DNA of 64,000 nt from Clitopilus passeckerianus (Eukaryota > Basidiomycota > Agaricomycetes > Agaricales > Entolomataceae): positions 186,001-250,000 of the forward strand of contig CALYLX010000145.1 of the NCBI GenBank assembly GCA_944990035.1, in the 5' to 3' direction. Below the pieces are notes generated by a model. The model was not told the DNA's origin. It searched no databases and worked only from the letters and a program-made list of their open reading frames with translations. The stretch's first letter is position 1. Each line of letters starts with the position of its first letter. Made by a program: the position numbers and the translations under genes. Below, one piece after another: positions 20,907 through 34,255 of the stretch.

Positions 20907-23030
20907 ATGCTCCGCGAAATCTTCACCGGATTCTCTCAAATTTTTGTGCTTTGGTCCAGCGTTGTCGCCATCTATCCAGTCCTTGCCTTTGCTCGTGCTT
21001 ATCACAATGAAAGACAGGTATGTCCTGCTCTGTCATCTTCGTCCTATGCTTCTGATAGATCCTGGATTATGCAGCTTCGAACCATTCCTGCGATTGGCCA
21101 CTCTGGAATGCTCTTATCATATATTGGAGCCTTTCGCTTCTTTTCGAATGCACAAGAAATCATACAAGAAGGTTATGATCGAGTATGTCCCCCTCCTTCT
21201 CCCTACAATATGTGAGACTAATGGCCAGTGAATTCAGTATCGTGGCTCGCTTTTCAGAGTCCCAGTCATGTCAGGATGGATCATTGTAGTCAGCGAGCTC
21301 TCAAAGATAGACGAAATCAGGAAGGCTAGTGAGGATGTTTTATCCTTCCGAGACTCACTCTCAGAGGTACGGTGGCACTTTATCACGGTCGTGAATACAC
21401 AAATGACAATCCCAATCTCCAGATTATCCAAATACCATTCACTCTTGGCCAAGAGATCGACGATGATGATTATCACGTATCAGCTATCCGTTCATTGTTG
21501 ACCCGAAACATTGCGTCTTGCTTTGGTGACCTCCATGACGAGATAGGACGCGCTTTTGAAGATTTTCTACCTCCTACAGATTGTACGCGAGCATGACGCG
21601 CTAACATCTTCGACCTCGCTAATTCTTGTTCCAGCCTGGTCCAAGATTGAAATCCTTCCAGTTGTCTTAAAGATCACAAGCCGAGTTAGCAATCGATTCT
21701 TCGTCGGTTTGCCCCTCTGTAGGAACTCTATCTCCAGACAAAACCATGGCAGGTTCTGACCTATTAGTAGGCAGGGAGCCTGAATACAGAGACATCAACA
21801 TACAGTTTGCTATCGACGTAGTGAAAGCTGCTCTTACTATCAACCTATTCCCTACTTTTCTCAAACCGTAAGCTACACGACTTTTCTTCCTTGTAGTGTT
21901 TGCTCACCGCCGAGTAATAGATGGATAGGTCATGTTCTCACCAATGTCCCCCGCAGCATACGGAGGACCATGCACCATCTCACTCCTCTCATTGAAGACA
22001 GAATAACGAAGACTGCTTTGTATGGGAAAGACTGGGCAGAGAACCCTGTAGGTGCATTTTCATTTGGTTAGGTCACTTGACTAACTTTGTATCGATCCAG
22101 AACGACCTGATTACCTGGCTGTTGGAATTTGCAGGCGAACATCGCCGATCCGTCAGGGACTTGACACTACGGATACTGACAATCAACTTTGGTGCTATCA
22201 ATACCACAGCAATGGTGGCGTATTCGCTATATCTGACAGGCATGCCAACTTATCTTCATAAATGATTGTCTTTAGGCGTTCACTCGAATCTTGATCGATC
22301 TCGCGCTGCACCCCGAATATGTATCGGAGATGCGTCAGGAGGTGGAAGACGTTATCAGAGTCGAGGGCTGGTCTAAGGCCGCCATCCAAAAACTGCACAA
22401 AGTGGATAGTTTCATAAAGGAGTCTCAGCGAATGGGCGGCAGCGAAGCATGTAAGACATTCTCTGGCATTCCAGTTGACCGGAATAACTGATATGTCCCT
22501 TGGCAGTACTCATGCATCGCAAAGTCCTCAAGGACTTCACATTCTCAGACGGCACAGTAATTCGAAAAGGAAACTCCATCGCAGTGCCCAACATGGCCAT
22601 ACACTATGACAAGGTCTCTTTCCTTTAGGTGAACGCATGGCACCTACTGATTAGATTTACCCAGAATGTTTATGCGAACCCAGAGACATTCGACGCCTTC
22701 AGATTCTTGCAGCCAGCAGGCGAGAAGGATACCATCTGGAAACATTCCATGATTACCCTCAGTACCAACTATCTCATATTTGGAAATGGCCGAAATGCCT
22801 GGTAAGTTAGGTGTTGCAAATTCCTCTACTTAGCTTGGCTGACAAGCTGTTTCTCATTCAGCCCAGGTCGTTTCTTTGCAGTCACGGAGCTAAAAGCTTT
22901 TCTTGCCCATATCCTCCTGAACTATGACATTGCCGCGGATGTGGATAGCCAGATCAAGACTCGCTGGCACAAGTTTTCTTCATTCCCGGACCCCAAAACC
23001 ATTCTAATGGTTCAGAGACGTCAGGCATAA
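20907..23030 (+). CDS. Cytochrome P450 monooxygenase (ent-kaurene-oxidase-like type)
   Basis: Multi-exon gene with an N-terminal membrane anchor (V-L-W-S-S-V-V-A-I-Y-P-V-L-A-F). The I-helix reads F-G-A-I-N-T-T-A-M, where Asn replaces the usual acid, as is common in this fungal type. The K-helix ExxR is E-S-Q-R, the PERF-equivalent is F-D-A-F-R-F, and the haem loop is F-G-N-G-R-N-A-C-P-G-R-F-F-A with the Cys thiolate ligand split from the preceding residues by an intron. All visible splice junctions keep frame, and the stop is at 23028-23030. Microsomal P450s of this type hydroxylate terpenoid or other lipophilic scaffolds in fungal secondary metabolism. It lies about 60 bp tail-to-tail from the carboxyltransferase gene. 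Exact family number and substrate cannot be read from the sequence. The first ATG with an anchor was taken as start. Confidence 0.88.
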
Positions 23031-23090
23031 GGTTGGGGCATTTCATTGATTGTTCAGCGCTTTCCATACAACATGATTACATTTTCGCGT

Positions 23091-25419
23091 TTAAAGTTTA
23101 TATCCCTTTCCAGTCGAAGGTTTCGCATCGTATCCGTATCTCGATTGCTTTGCAACCCGAAGTTGAGGTAGCAAATTGTTGTACGAATGAATCAACCACT
23201 ATTTAGTGAACGTCAGCAATGAAACCAATGTGAATTTTCGTTCACGAACCTCGCACGCTAATGGCCTTGTATCTCTCGGGTCAATGATTTCCTCAACACC
23301 GAATACATTGGCAGTCCTCATGGGGCTCCTGATACTCTCAAAGCGAGCAAGCAAGTCGTCCATAAACTTCTGTCGTTCTTCAGGGGTTTTTGCAGAGTCT
23401 AACTGGCGCTTGTAGGCAGCTTCAATACCTCCTTCGAGCGGAATACTGCCCCAATCTCCAGATGGCCTGCATAACACACATGTCACGTCAAAGACACTCA
23501 TGATTAATTAGAATCAAAACCAGCTGACCATGCTACTCGAGTTCCCCTGCCGTCTTCTGGGTCGGCGAATGCACCTCCAGCGACACCGAACGCCCTTCGA
23601 AGAATGATAGTGAAGATAGGAATGGTGGCGTTGTACAGGGCCGACATTGCCGTAGCACCATGCCGGATCGTGGCTGCCCTCTCTGCAACAGAACCTACGG
23701 CGAACCCGGGCAAATCCACGAGGTTCAGTATAGGGATGCTAAAGGGCGTCTGTCAGCGTCTGACAAGATCATTCTGGAGAAGGACTAACCCGAAGTGATC
23801 ACATAGGTTGACGAACCGAGCTGTCTTCTGGCTGCCTAGGGCATCAATAGCTCCTGCATTGGCGTTGTTAGAAGTGTATGCAAGGAGTTGAGGGAATGAT
23901 TCTTACCGCCATTTACCATGCAATCGCTTGACAGTACACCGACTGGCCGACCAGCAAGCCTTGCGAACCCAGTAACGATGCAGGAGCCCCACGTCTTTCC
24001 AATCTCAAAGAAAGTGCTCGCCATTGGATCATCAAATGAAGTAGACCCATCGTCGTTCAGGTCAACGAGCATCCTGATCAGTTTCCGAATGTCATACGGC
24101 CGTGTCCTACGCCTTGGAATAATCGATATCAGAGCTTCTTCCCGGCGTTCCGCAGGATCTATTGACGAGGTGACGGGGGGTTCAAGAAATATTGAGGAGG
24201 GAAGGTATGACAGGAATCGTGCAATTTGCTGGAGGGCGTCTTGTTCGGAGGTAGCGACGTTGTCGACGGTACCGTTGCGGGCATGAATCTCCCAGCCACC
24301 AAGGGCTTCTTTAGACAGGTCCTCGAATGTGGCTTGCTTCACGACGGGTGGACCAGCTGCGAAGACTTGGCTTAGGCCCTTGACCATCACACTAGGAAAT
24401 GAAATTCATCAGTCCTGAGCAATAGGTGTTTTGGGGGAACCTCGCACCTGAAATGTCCGATAACGGCTTTGGCGGCACCGAGCCCAACAACTGGTCCCAG
24501 CAGAGCTGAAACGACAGGGACGACCGCCATTGCATCTAGACTTCGACCCAAGCCTGCTAAGGGTGGAATATATGTCGATCCTTGATTTAGGTCTGAAAGA
24601 CTTGATAACAATGCATTTGAAACCAGAATAGCGCGCACGTACAGGTAACGACACTTCCACCCCCACTGGAACCATCAAGGAGTCGAATCTGGGAATAGAT
24701 AGAGATGAGCTTTTGGACTGGGGCCCTATTGGAGAAAGACAAACCAGGGGTATCCTGAACTTCATTGCAAGCGTCTGTACGGATGTTAGTGGATGCTTGG
24801 CATAACCTGCATCGTGATGCATACCTCGCCATAGGGTGCCTTGGCATGAATGCCGCCATCTGCATGGCCGCCTCTGACGCTGAAGTCGTCCGCGGTCACA
24901 AACACTTTCTGGCCGTTTACTGTGCCAAAGCCAGTGACAGAATTCCTGAATAGATGTGAGGGTTTAGCAAATGTATCTGAGGAAGACAGAGCAAGGCTCA
25001 CGCAGGGATGAATGATTTAAGCTGACCCATCTTTTCGTCGTAAACAGGCTTGCCCGTGATCGAGCCAACCTCGGAAAACGAGTTGCCATCGAGCAGGACA
25101 TTCAGGCGTTCGCGGACCCAAAGTTTTCCAGCAGCCTTTTGTCGAACATAACCTGGATCTTCCAAGTCGGGTTTACGAATAACGGCCTGGTGTTCTTTCA
25201 GCTCGGAAAGTGGTTCCTAGAGTCAGATGTTGGATGTAAGTTTCGGCAACGCCTGAGAAATCGAGAGCGTCGTACATCCCAGCTGCCAACATCCTTTCTT
25301 CTTCCTCCAGTTGAGTCGTCAGGCATTGAGTCCGTTATAGCCGGTTGGAAAGGTGCCTTGAAGTTGCACCACGCTGCTGATTGGGGCGGCTGGAAGACGG
25401 ATGCAAACGCCGGTTTCAT
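23091..25419 (-). CDS. Acyl-CoA carboxylase, carboxyltransferase (beta) subunit
   Basis: Multi-exon gene encoding the two halves of a biotin-dependent carboxyltransferase. The N-half contains K-L-W-V-R-E-R-L-N-V-L-L-D-G-N-S-F, a G-F-G-T-V-N-G-Q-K-V-F-V-T-A-D-D-F strand and L-F-D-S-S-G-G-G-S-V. The C-half contains R-P-Y-D-I-R-K-L-I, W-G-S-C-I-V-T-G-F-A-R-L-A-G-R-P-V-G, D-L-P-G-F-A-V-G and F-G-V-A-G-G-A-F-A-D. The last exon (W-L-I-H-S-Y...) after a short intron fits better than the early in-frame stop at 23199. The first exon and exact start are uncertain (25419 preferred, 25326 possible). The enzyme would transfer CO2 from carboxybiotin to an acyl-CoA (acetyl-, propionyl- or a branched-chain CoA; not decidable here). 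It forms a head-to-head pair with the biotin carboxylase gene at 25521, so the two probably make one complex. Confidence 0.85.
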
Positions 25420-25520
25420 GGAAACATTGGCCGAATGATAGCCATTGGAAAATCAGCTTCTCCTGGCTGCGGAGTATTAGCCGGCTTGGATTGGGTTGCA
25501 GCTTTTCAGCGCCTTCAGCC
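25420..25520. promoter_or_regulatory. Short bidirectional promoter between the two acyl-CoA carboxylase genes
   Basis: Only about 100 bp separate the divergent start codons of the carboxyltransferase (minus) and biotin carboxylase (plus) genes, so both must share their control region. The exact size depends on the uncertain start of the carboxyltransferase. Confidence 0.55.
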
Positions 25521-27765
25521 ATGTTCAAGGTATTGGTAGCCAACAGAGGGGAGAGTGAGTCGTGTGCAAATCCACCCAGCGTCCCACGGTTCTAACTGTC
25601 CTCACCACCACCAACTAGTCGCCGTACGCGTTTTCCGCACTGCTAAAGAGCTTGGATGGGCTACTGTCGCCATATATACCAAGGGAGACGAGAGCCATGT
25701 CACATTCGCGGATGAAGCTGCCGAACTCGAGTGCGTTTCCGAGTTTTTGAATATTGACAAAATTGTAGAAATTGCTCAGAGGTATGGTCCACTCTTCTCG
25801 CCTTCCTTCACTCGTCTGACTTTGTCAAAGGACTGGATGCACCCATCTTCACCCAGGATACGGATTCCTGAGCGAAACACCGTCACTGGCTCAGGCCCTG
25901 CCCAGTGCGATAACTTTCGTCGGGCCCTCCGCGGAGACCTTGCGGATTGCCTCTGACAAGCTCCTCTCCCGGGAACTTGCTCAGTCTCTGGAGGTTAATG
26001 TCGCTGCTGGAGGGAAAGTGAAGGCGGGCGAAGAAATCCGCTCCTTTGGAAGGTCTAATGGATATCCTCTAATGATCAAAGCTCTAGATGGAGGTGGTGG
26101 AAGGGGAATCCGATTGGTGAAATCCGAAGATGCAGTCGAAGAGAGCTTGAAGAGGTGGGTCTATGTACTTTATTCGTTCGTCTCGGCGTCTCATGGGGTC
26201 TACACAGATGCCTTGGCGAATCTCCTTCCAAACAGATCTTCGTGGAGCAGGCATTGACAGGACCTTCATGGAAACATATTGAAGTTCAGATAATCGGGGA
26301 TGGGACAGGCGTCAACCATCTCTGGGAAAGAGAATGTAGCGTCCAGCGCAGGTACTTGAACTATTCCAACAATTGGTCGCCTCCTGACGGATTTAGATTC
26401 CAGAAAATTGTCGAGGTTGCCCCGTCAACTGCCTCACAAGCAATTGTTGAGCAGCTAGTACGCGCTTCCATGAAGATAGCCAGCCACCTAAAATATCACG
26501 GGCTTGGTACCTTTGAATTTTTGGTCAATTCCGAGACGCAGCAATGGGTTTTCATCGAGATAAACCCCAGGATACAAGTCGAACATACTGTTACTGGTAT
26601 GCCATCCCGGATTGAAGTGAAACTCTATACTGACGCTGGAACAGAGGAAGTCAACTGTATCGATCTCGTTCGTGCCCAACTCCAGCTTTTCGCTGGATCG
26701 ACCAATCTTGCCTCCCTTTCCCTCACTAGACCGTTTGCAAGACCAACGAGCTGCGCCATCCAACTCCGTCTCACGGCAGAGGATCCCTCCAAATTTTTCC
26801 AACTTTCGCCAGGACCCATCCGATCCCAAGACGTTTCATGGCCCTCTGGTTTGGGTGTCCGCATTGACACTTGGCTCACCACTGGACGATCGTACCCTCA
26901 CCCTCTATCAGAATGGTCCGTGGGCACTGAGTTCGACTCTCTACTCGCAAAAATAATTATTCGAGGCAGCAACCTACAAGAAGCAACTGAGCGAGCCCGG
27001 CGCGCTTTGAGGGAGGTCAAACTCGGACAAGACACTAAGACGAATATTAGTGTCTTGGCTGGTGTCTTGGACCATCCTGATTGGTTGGAACAGCGTATTG
27101 ATACTCTCTGGTTGGAGAGAAACCTCGACGACATCATGTCGCGTGGCACTGCTGCCCTCCAAACACCATCCCTTCCCCTTGCTCTAGGTCAACAGGCGCC
27201 TTCACGCCAATCAAGCAAAGCTACATCCTCATCCACGATAGCTCTACAGCCTGGCTCCCTATTCCACCTTACCCTTGCACCTGCCGCAAATGACGCGACT
27301 CCGAAGCCGGTCAAGCATTCCCTAACCCTCTCCTCCATTTCGCAAAACGGTTTCCCCGACATGCTCTCAGGAACGTTACAGACCTCCTTTACACCAACCC
27401 CGTTTACGTTCTCCCTATCTCAATCTTCCTCCGCCGCAGTATCGTCATCTGCATTCGAGCTCGGAGATCCGAATAACCCAGCCCATGTCGTGACTCTGTT
27501 CACTGGGAAGATTGTTGAGCTGCATCCGGCGTTACTCGCCGCGAAAGATTCAGAAATGGGAACAGATGGGACAGCTAATAGACAAGTCCGTGCTGGGGAT
27601 AGTTTGGTTGTGATTAGTGTGATGAAGATGGAAAGTGTTATACAGGCGACTCAGGATGGGGTGGTCGAGAGGCTGGGTAGAGGAATTCGTGTTGGGGAGG
27701 TTGTTGGGGAGGGGATGCTTGTTTGTATAGTTGGAGCACAAGGCGTAACTTTGAGTAAACTGTAG
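25521..27765 (+). CDS. Acyl-CoA carboxylase, biotin carboxylase plus biotin carrier (alpha) subunit
   Basis: Starts M-F-K-V-L-V-A-N-R-G-E-I-A-V-R-V and runs over four exons into one long exon ending at 27765. Biotin carboxylase landmarks in order: H-P-G-Y-G-F-L-S-E, F-V-G-P-S-A-E-T-L-R, the ATP-grasp loop K-A-L-D-G-G-G-G-R-G-I-R, E-R-E-C-S-V-Q-R-R, and E-I-N-P-R-I-Q-V-E-H-T-V-T. A less conserved Ser/Pro-rich linker follows (about residues 480-590). A C-terminal biotinyl domain has the biotin-accepting Lys in V-M-K-M-E-S. It would carboxylate biotin with ATP and bicarbonate and hand it to the carboxyltransferase encoded next door. This two-gene layout resembles bacterial and mitochondrial propionyl-/methylcrotonyl-CoA carboxylases rather than the single giant fungal acetyl-CoA carboxylase. 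No mitochondrial targeting peptide is obvious at this start. Confidence 0.88.
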
Positions 27766-28005
27766 AGTACGAATTCCCTCCTCTGGGATTAAATTTCAAC
27801 AATTGTGTTCAGCTTCTGCTTGGCTTCTGTTTTACGCGTTGGATGTGGCAGTGCGACTGCTTACTTTCAGCCTTTGATTCCAACAAAGACGCCGTTTTGA
27901 ACACCAGAAAGTGTCGGCGCGTCCTGCCCGCTCTACAACCGTCTGGGCTGCCCATAGCCTAGGTGGTCATTCATATCGTCCGGGTTGCCAAGCTTCTGGC
28001 GAAAA

Positions 28006-29728
28006 ATGTCCCAAAATGCACCATTGATTGTTATTGAACGCGATGAACACGGTCAAACTCGGGAGATTCGGGTGCACGGAAACAAGGTATGGACCCAGTA
28101 TTTACCAAGGTGCTAGAACCTCATACACGTTGCTCAGATTACCACCTATGCCACAAAGCACGGCAAAAATACGCGCCAAGATGTGCTCAATTTTGCGAAG
28201 AAACTATTCTTGCCCTCAGGTTACCCGGACAGTGTCACTCCAGGTATGCTGAGCAAAGTTATACTTCGCAGACTACTGAAGGCCACAATTCACCAGACTA
28301 TCTCAGGCAAGGCTTTAAGCCTTTCCTCAATTAATCTAATAAGACGTCTTACAGATACCAAATTCTCAATGCTCTTCAAGCTGCCTGCAATTCACTAGCT
28401 AGTTTAATTGCCTCGAGAGCTGTTCTAGAAGGTAGGCGTTGACTAGCTTGATCGAACCATGGCTAATCTGTGTACGCAGGTCAAGGAGTTGGAGATGCAT
28501 CCGCCAACCCTACCTACATCATGTTGACCAACCTTGCTCTAGACGGCATCAATCGAGTTGCAAGTTAGTCAATGGATGCAGCGATCGAAGCCCTCAGTTC
28601 TAACCTCCCCAACACCAGCTATCTTTGGGGCATACATCTTCGGCTCCTCGCTGGCTCCGGAATGCAAAACCTATCGCTTCCTCGCAGATGTTTTGAACGA
28701 TGCCGCCCTGGTCTCTGATGCACTATCCTCCCTCCTCACTAAGGACATGGCTGTTGCCCATGCTTGGAGAGTGCGCTTCGTCCTCTGGTCATTCAGTGCT
28801 ACATGTCGAGCGTTAAGTGGGTTGGCAGCGGGTGGCTCAAAAGCCGCAATTTCACTGCATTTTGCTTCACCTCCGGGAGGCACAGGTGACCTAGGTGATC
28901 TCAGTGCCAAAGATTCTAGCAAGGAGACAGCGCTGGCACTGCTGGGCATGGTTGTGAGTGTCCCCCTTTGCCCTATGCTCGAACAATTACTGAATTCATT
29001 CTTGACAGCTTGGCTCGTTCATAGTTCCACGCCTTACAACCCCATTTCTCACCTACTCGGCGTTGCTCATTTTCGTTGGGCTTCATTTGGCCATCAACTA
29101 TGCGGGCGTTATAGGTCTACATCTCCGCACATTGAACAGGCGACGAGCCAGTATGGCGTGGGCGGTCTACCGCCAGAGGGAACGGAAAAATGTGCCCACA
29201 CCTGCAGACCTTGCACGGCAGGAACCAATATTTGGTCGCCCTGACTGCTTCAAGGATGTTGTCACCAACCGCACCATTGCGCAATGCACCATGGGGTCCT
29301 CATTTGCAGAAGTTTTCACCCGTCAACCTTCCGCAGAGCCCCACGAGATATTCCAGAACGAGAGGTACATTCTGTGGTATGACGAGACAGTGTTATCTCG
29401 TACATCCCGCTCCCTTCGCCTCCATGTCATCTTGAAGGAAGGCTGTACGCCTAAAGATCATCTCAAAGCATGGCTCACTGCAGTGGAGTTAGCTACCCTT
29501 GTGGCATACGATCAGAAACCTAGGTTAGGCGGACATGACGCTGCGTCGGCACTTTTACAGCAGGCGTATCAACAAACCCTCGATGTGCTTCCTAGTTTTC
29601 TCAATGACATGCGTACGGCGGGGTGGAATACGGACGATATAGCGATACTACCGGGTGCCCCGAAATCTGTTTTGGTACGGATAGATGCCTCGACCCAGAT
29701 GGAACATGAGGATCGGAAATTTAGGTGA
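28006..29728 (+). CDS. RUS1 / DUF647 family membrane protein
   Basis: Starts M-S-Q-N-A-P-L-I-V-I at 28006 and is spliced over several short introns. Family signatures are F-L-P-S-G-Y-P-D-S-V-T-P followed after an intron by D-Y-L-R-Y-Q, A-V-L-E-G-Q-G-V-G-D, I-F-G-A-Y-I-F-G-S-S-L, K-T-Y-R-F-L-A-D-V-L-N-D-A-A, and the Gly-rich A-A-G-G-S-K-A-A-I-S-L-H-F-A stretch. These match the DUF647 core known from plant ROOT UVB SENSITIVE proteins and conserved across eukaryotes. A hydrophobic pair near residues 260-290 (L-I-F-V-G-L-H-L-A-I-N-Y) suggests membrane insertion. Biochemical role is unknown; plant members act in UV-B and vitamin-B6-related responses. It follows the biotin carboxylase by 240 bp in the same direction. 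Exons in the middle (28400-28560) are inferred. Confidence 0.85.
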
Positions 29729-32700
29729 CCCTTCCAAGCCCAGGTAAGACCCCTGCGGTCAATCAGTTACCGCATGAATTGACGTCGTTCTCCTTGTGGT
29801 CTCTGCAGAATGCCGATTCCAATAGCCTCCCTATCGCGGACCGTCATCACTTACCATAAACGCTGTCTAGACTTCTGGAACGTCGACTCCGGTATGCGGG
29901 GAAATAGACATCATTACCCCTTACAAACGAGAGGATGTCGAAACGATTCTCATCCGGATATCTGGCTCATCGTTATTTCACTCCAGAGCAATTACTCTAT
30001 AGGCTGAATAAATGCTCAGGCAAGGTTGTTGCTCCGTAGAGGTCGACTTAGATGTTTATTTGATGAATCAGGATACCGTTTGCTTCCTCAGACGATCGAT
30101 TGCCATCCTCGACGAACCAGGGAGCAACATTGACTCTGCCTACACAACGTTTTGCTCGGGCGGATCTACGCTACACTATTTTCCTAATTAGCGCAAAGAG
30201 GCCTCAAAACCGGTAACAAACTTCCTTGATGTGGATCGTTCAGGACGGTTAAAACGCTACAGGATCAATCTCGCAATGTTGAAATGTCGATGCTTCGGCT
30301 TTCTCGGATGTTTTTCTGTTGTTTTCGGCGTTAGTGCCGTGTTGATGCGAACCCAACTTCGATGATTGAATGGCGCAAGGTCGTCTCACTGAGCCAATTC
30401 TCGTTTGGCGGCTCCGCAACGCTATGGTGGCTACAGGCGGACATCCTCAGCAGGTCGACGGAGCCTCTGGAGGCTGCTCACGTGTGTGGGGCAATATTCC
30501 AAGTTAAGTGGATTTTCTAGCTTTAGACTTCTCCTCGACAACCACGCCACTAGTAACATTCGGACTCAATCTAAAGCACCAAAATGATGCACTAGTCCTT
30601 GTTAGGTAGGAACTTGCACAGTCGTACCTCGCATATACCAGCCGCTTCCTCCGCGCCGACTGGAGGTCTACCGCGTCGTCCAATCATAGAGATCTCCTAT
30701 GGTATTCATCATAATCAAGTGGAGACGAAGCTTCCTAGATCTCCATTTGGGTCCAGGGACCCTGGATACCCCTGTGTTGTATCGAATGCCACACCCAAAA
30801 GGTACCAGACGTGGGTATTCGCAAATAAGCTTGCTCAGAAGCGTTTTCAACTCGTTCGCGCATCTATCCAACTGCTTCGGCTACACGTGCTAGCATCTCT
30901 TGGACTATTCGTTGTAGTATCATTGTTTACCTTCTTCACTGCCAAAACACTTCGCGGTAGCCGGTCCGTATTGCATGCGCTCTGTAGAGTCATTTCTTAG
31001 TGAGCCCCTCATCTGTAAGTCAAGAACTTTCGAATCTTGGACCCTGGGCGGCAATTATGTACGACGCCGCTCCACATGGCGAGTTGACTGTTCGTGTCAA
31101 CAAATCAGGGAGGGCTTTTTAGTCATTGAATGCTCAAAGTGAATTGGTTGCGCTCTCAAAGTGGACTCTCCTGAATGAGTACGACGAAAAGTAGGACCAT
31201 ACTCGCGATTGCATCGCAGTTTGAGGTGAACTTCCTGATGTCAAAGAATGGAAGGTTGTGCTTTCTTGGACTGTACCCAGCTGCTGCTACACTCTTGGTG
31301 TCCCTTCTGCATCGTCTACCCCGCATTCCGATTCTGTCCCGCAGATGTCCATGGCGTAACGCGTGCTTCTGAGCGGATAAATCTATGAATATGCAAAGTC
31401 TTTCGCTCGGTAATGGATCTGAATACAAACCGTCTACGAAGTCCGGTACTCGTTAATTTGGAATGACGCAAACCACGATTCGCGGGTTTATCGCAATGTC
31501 CAAAAACGGACATTCCCCTCGAAAATATAGATAACTTGTGTCCAGCATCATACCGAGCCACCATCAGATAACATAACAAGCAAAGGGGCTTATTCTTTCT
31601 CTTTCCCATCATTCAACACCCATCTCATCGAAGAATTGGTAGGTTGGACAGGTTGTGGGGAACTTCTAACAAAGTCCACTCCACACCCACATGGATCCCA
31701 GCTTTTGACTGTTCCCGAAATGCGCATTCCCTCATTAAGCAACCCCCGCATACCATTCCAATTCAATTACTCGTTTACGCATACGTGATCTGAATAAATG
31801 AGACGACTTTCACAAACGTGCTTATTTACGCTTCCCAGCGTTAGCCAAGACCTCTCTGTGAGAACTGAGAAGAATTGCGTGAGCAAAGCTCGTCTACAAC
31901 CCTGACGAAGATCATTTCCAGCTTAGAGGTATCGCATAAATCACATACATAACGTACAGATAATCTAAGCGACTCAACCGTACCGGACAACCGTCGACTA
32001 ACTAACCGTCGGCCGTCCATGTTACAAGTCGACTTCCATGAATCCATATGTCAATTGTCGTTGGAACTCCAGGGAACTCTCCGGGTTCGGCAGCAGGAGT
32101 TTTCGGGCGCTTCTTCGCCGACTCGGCTGTTCAGTATGTGAGAATTGCACAATTCACGGGGGGAATGTGGGCTCGTTCCGACCAGGACTGGGATCTCTGC
32201 GTTCTTGTCAGTTAACACATATGCACGTCCCGGGGCAGTGATAGGCTACCAACGAATGAATTGAACACAGTCATGTATGTGTCTGTGTTTAATCAATATC
32301 TGATCTTCAATATGCTGAATTGAGCCCGTGAGGAAGATCTTGACCTGACAAGTGAGCAGAGGCTGTACATCCCGCGTTGACCAGAGTTGACAGAACGGTG
32401 TGGGTAAGCACTTAATTGACTGCGAAATTCTGCCTGCATGGCAGAGAAGCGGGGAGCGGTGAATGCCGCCGTTTACGCCAGAGTCTTACAATCGGGAATG
32501 CTTTCACCGTGGTACGGATGAACTACAGTGATTGCGAGATCGAACACCAATGAAACAGGCGGAGCCAAAACCTGGCCTTCCGCTGTTCTGTGAGGTCTGT
32601 ATGTACCGAGTGAACGGAATATAGTCACTAAATAATCCTTTCAATGCGCCACGGCAAAGGCTACAAGATCCTAGCTCCCTTTTGGCTGTAACATTTAAGA

Positions 32701-34255
32701 TGCCGATCTAAAGCTTAAAACACGGTATCCAACGCTCTCCTTGGCCATCAAGTCAGGTTACGTTGTTTACGTTGCCTGTAATACAGTGGCACCCACGGAA
32801 GGCGGTCGAGTTGTTTATATATAGTATTGACAGATTCATGAACCGTGGCGTTGACGTAGAAATGTCATTTTTCATGGGAGCCGTAAGCCTGCTAAGCCGA
32901 CTAGATAAGATAACGACTGGATGATGATTGAATGAAGAGCTCGAGGGCCGCCGAAAATTCCAAAGACAGCAAGAAGCAAACTTGAACACCTCACGAATAT
33001 TGAGGTGTATGTCCTCGATGTCCGACATCGGCGATGCCTGACCTTGCATGGGAATTGGCGGGAACTTGCGAATGTCTAGTTAATCTCTCGTAAATTCGAG
33101 TGTGGCGTATAAAAGTTGCGACACATCAAGTGTCTATCTCTCGAGATCTAGACCTTACACTAAACCTCTTGGAGCAGAAGATGTATCCGGTCAATTCGAG
33201 TCCATCCAACGCAAGGAATGCCGTGTGGCGCTGCGTAGTGCGAAATTCTTGCACTGGAAGCTGTAGCGGTTAAACATCGAAGGTTTTCCGCTCCACAACT
33301 CATTTCAAATATTTCCACTGAGAGGGGCAGCGATTGTCAGTGGCACTGAGTGTTTACGCCCAAATGATTGCGTGAATCCAGGATCAGAAAACATCTTTGA
33401 TCCCGGTTTTCGCATGGCAAAGACATACCTACGCGATCTTGACTGACAAGCCATTATCATTGCAGCCCTTAGATGAGATGAGATTCTTATCAATATGGCA
33501 GAGTTTCATTTTCGTTGCTGGACGGTATGTTTGGGACTCAGAGATGACGATGCCGGCACCGGCGGGTGAGGGAGTTACCGCGAAGGCTGGGGTTGCTGTT
33601 AGTTACGAACTGTTGTCGATACATTGGCAACTAATACGACAGACAGGGGCGGAAGAGCAAAGAGCCAAACGCTGCGACAGTTTAGACAAACATCCATCTG
33701 GCAGAAAACAGAAAAAGATCGGCAGGAAGAAGAAAATTAGCGATTCACTGGGGGTTGTGGAGAAACCAGAATGAATGACAGTGATGTAGTTTTTTTGCAC
33801 AGGAAGTCTGGAATAAGGAGGGAGGTGTGGGGTAGACGAGGGGGGGGGTTAAAGTGGGTCGGAAAGGCGAATAAAATGGTTACCGAACGGTGGAAGATTT
33901 TCTACAGAGACGTCGGGGAGACCTCGCAAAACATAGAGCAGCACTCCTGCAATTGGAGATGCGACTGAATGATGTGCGAGCCGCAAAATTGGGAAGAGTT
34001 GACAGAAGAATTTACTCGGTAACTGGAAGGATATTGACGGTTGTTTGTTACAGAGAACGATGTGCCTGGTCGCGTGGGAGCGGAGATAAGGTTTGGGGAT
34101 AAAGGGATCGGGTACGAGGACCCCAGAAATGTTGAGTGTGGGGAAATAAAATAAATAATTTAGTTAATTATCAATTAGTAATTGTCAATGTTTACCATAT
34201 TGGTGTTATTGATCCCGCCTTGACTTGAGCGAAGCGCGATTGTCCTTTTTACCCA
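29729..34255. other. Gene-poor 4.5 kb, no gene recognised
   Basis: Only short open frames without recognisable motifs. A 133-codon frame at 30599-31000 contains one hydrophobic stretch but no splice partners or family features. The last 150 bp before 34256 are AT-rich (TAATTTAGTTAATTATCAATTA) and probably belong to the upstream region of the bHLH gene. Confidence 0.4.

Noticed and set aside
30599..31000. 133-codon frame with one hydrophobic helix
   Set aside because: No recognisable domain, no splice partners, no repeat elsewhere; length is within chance expectation.
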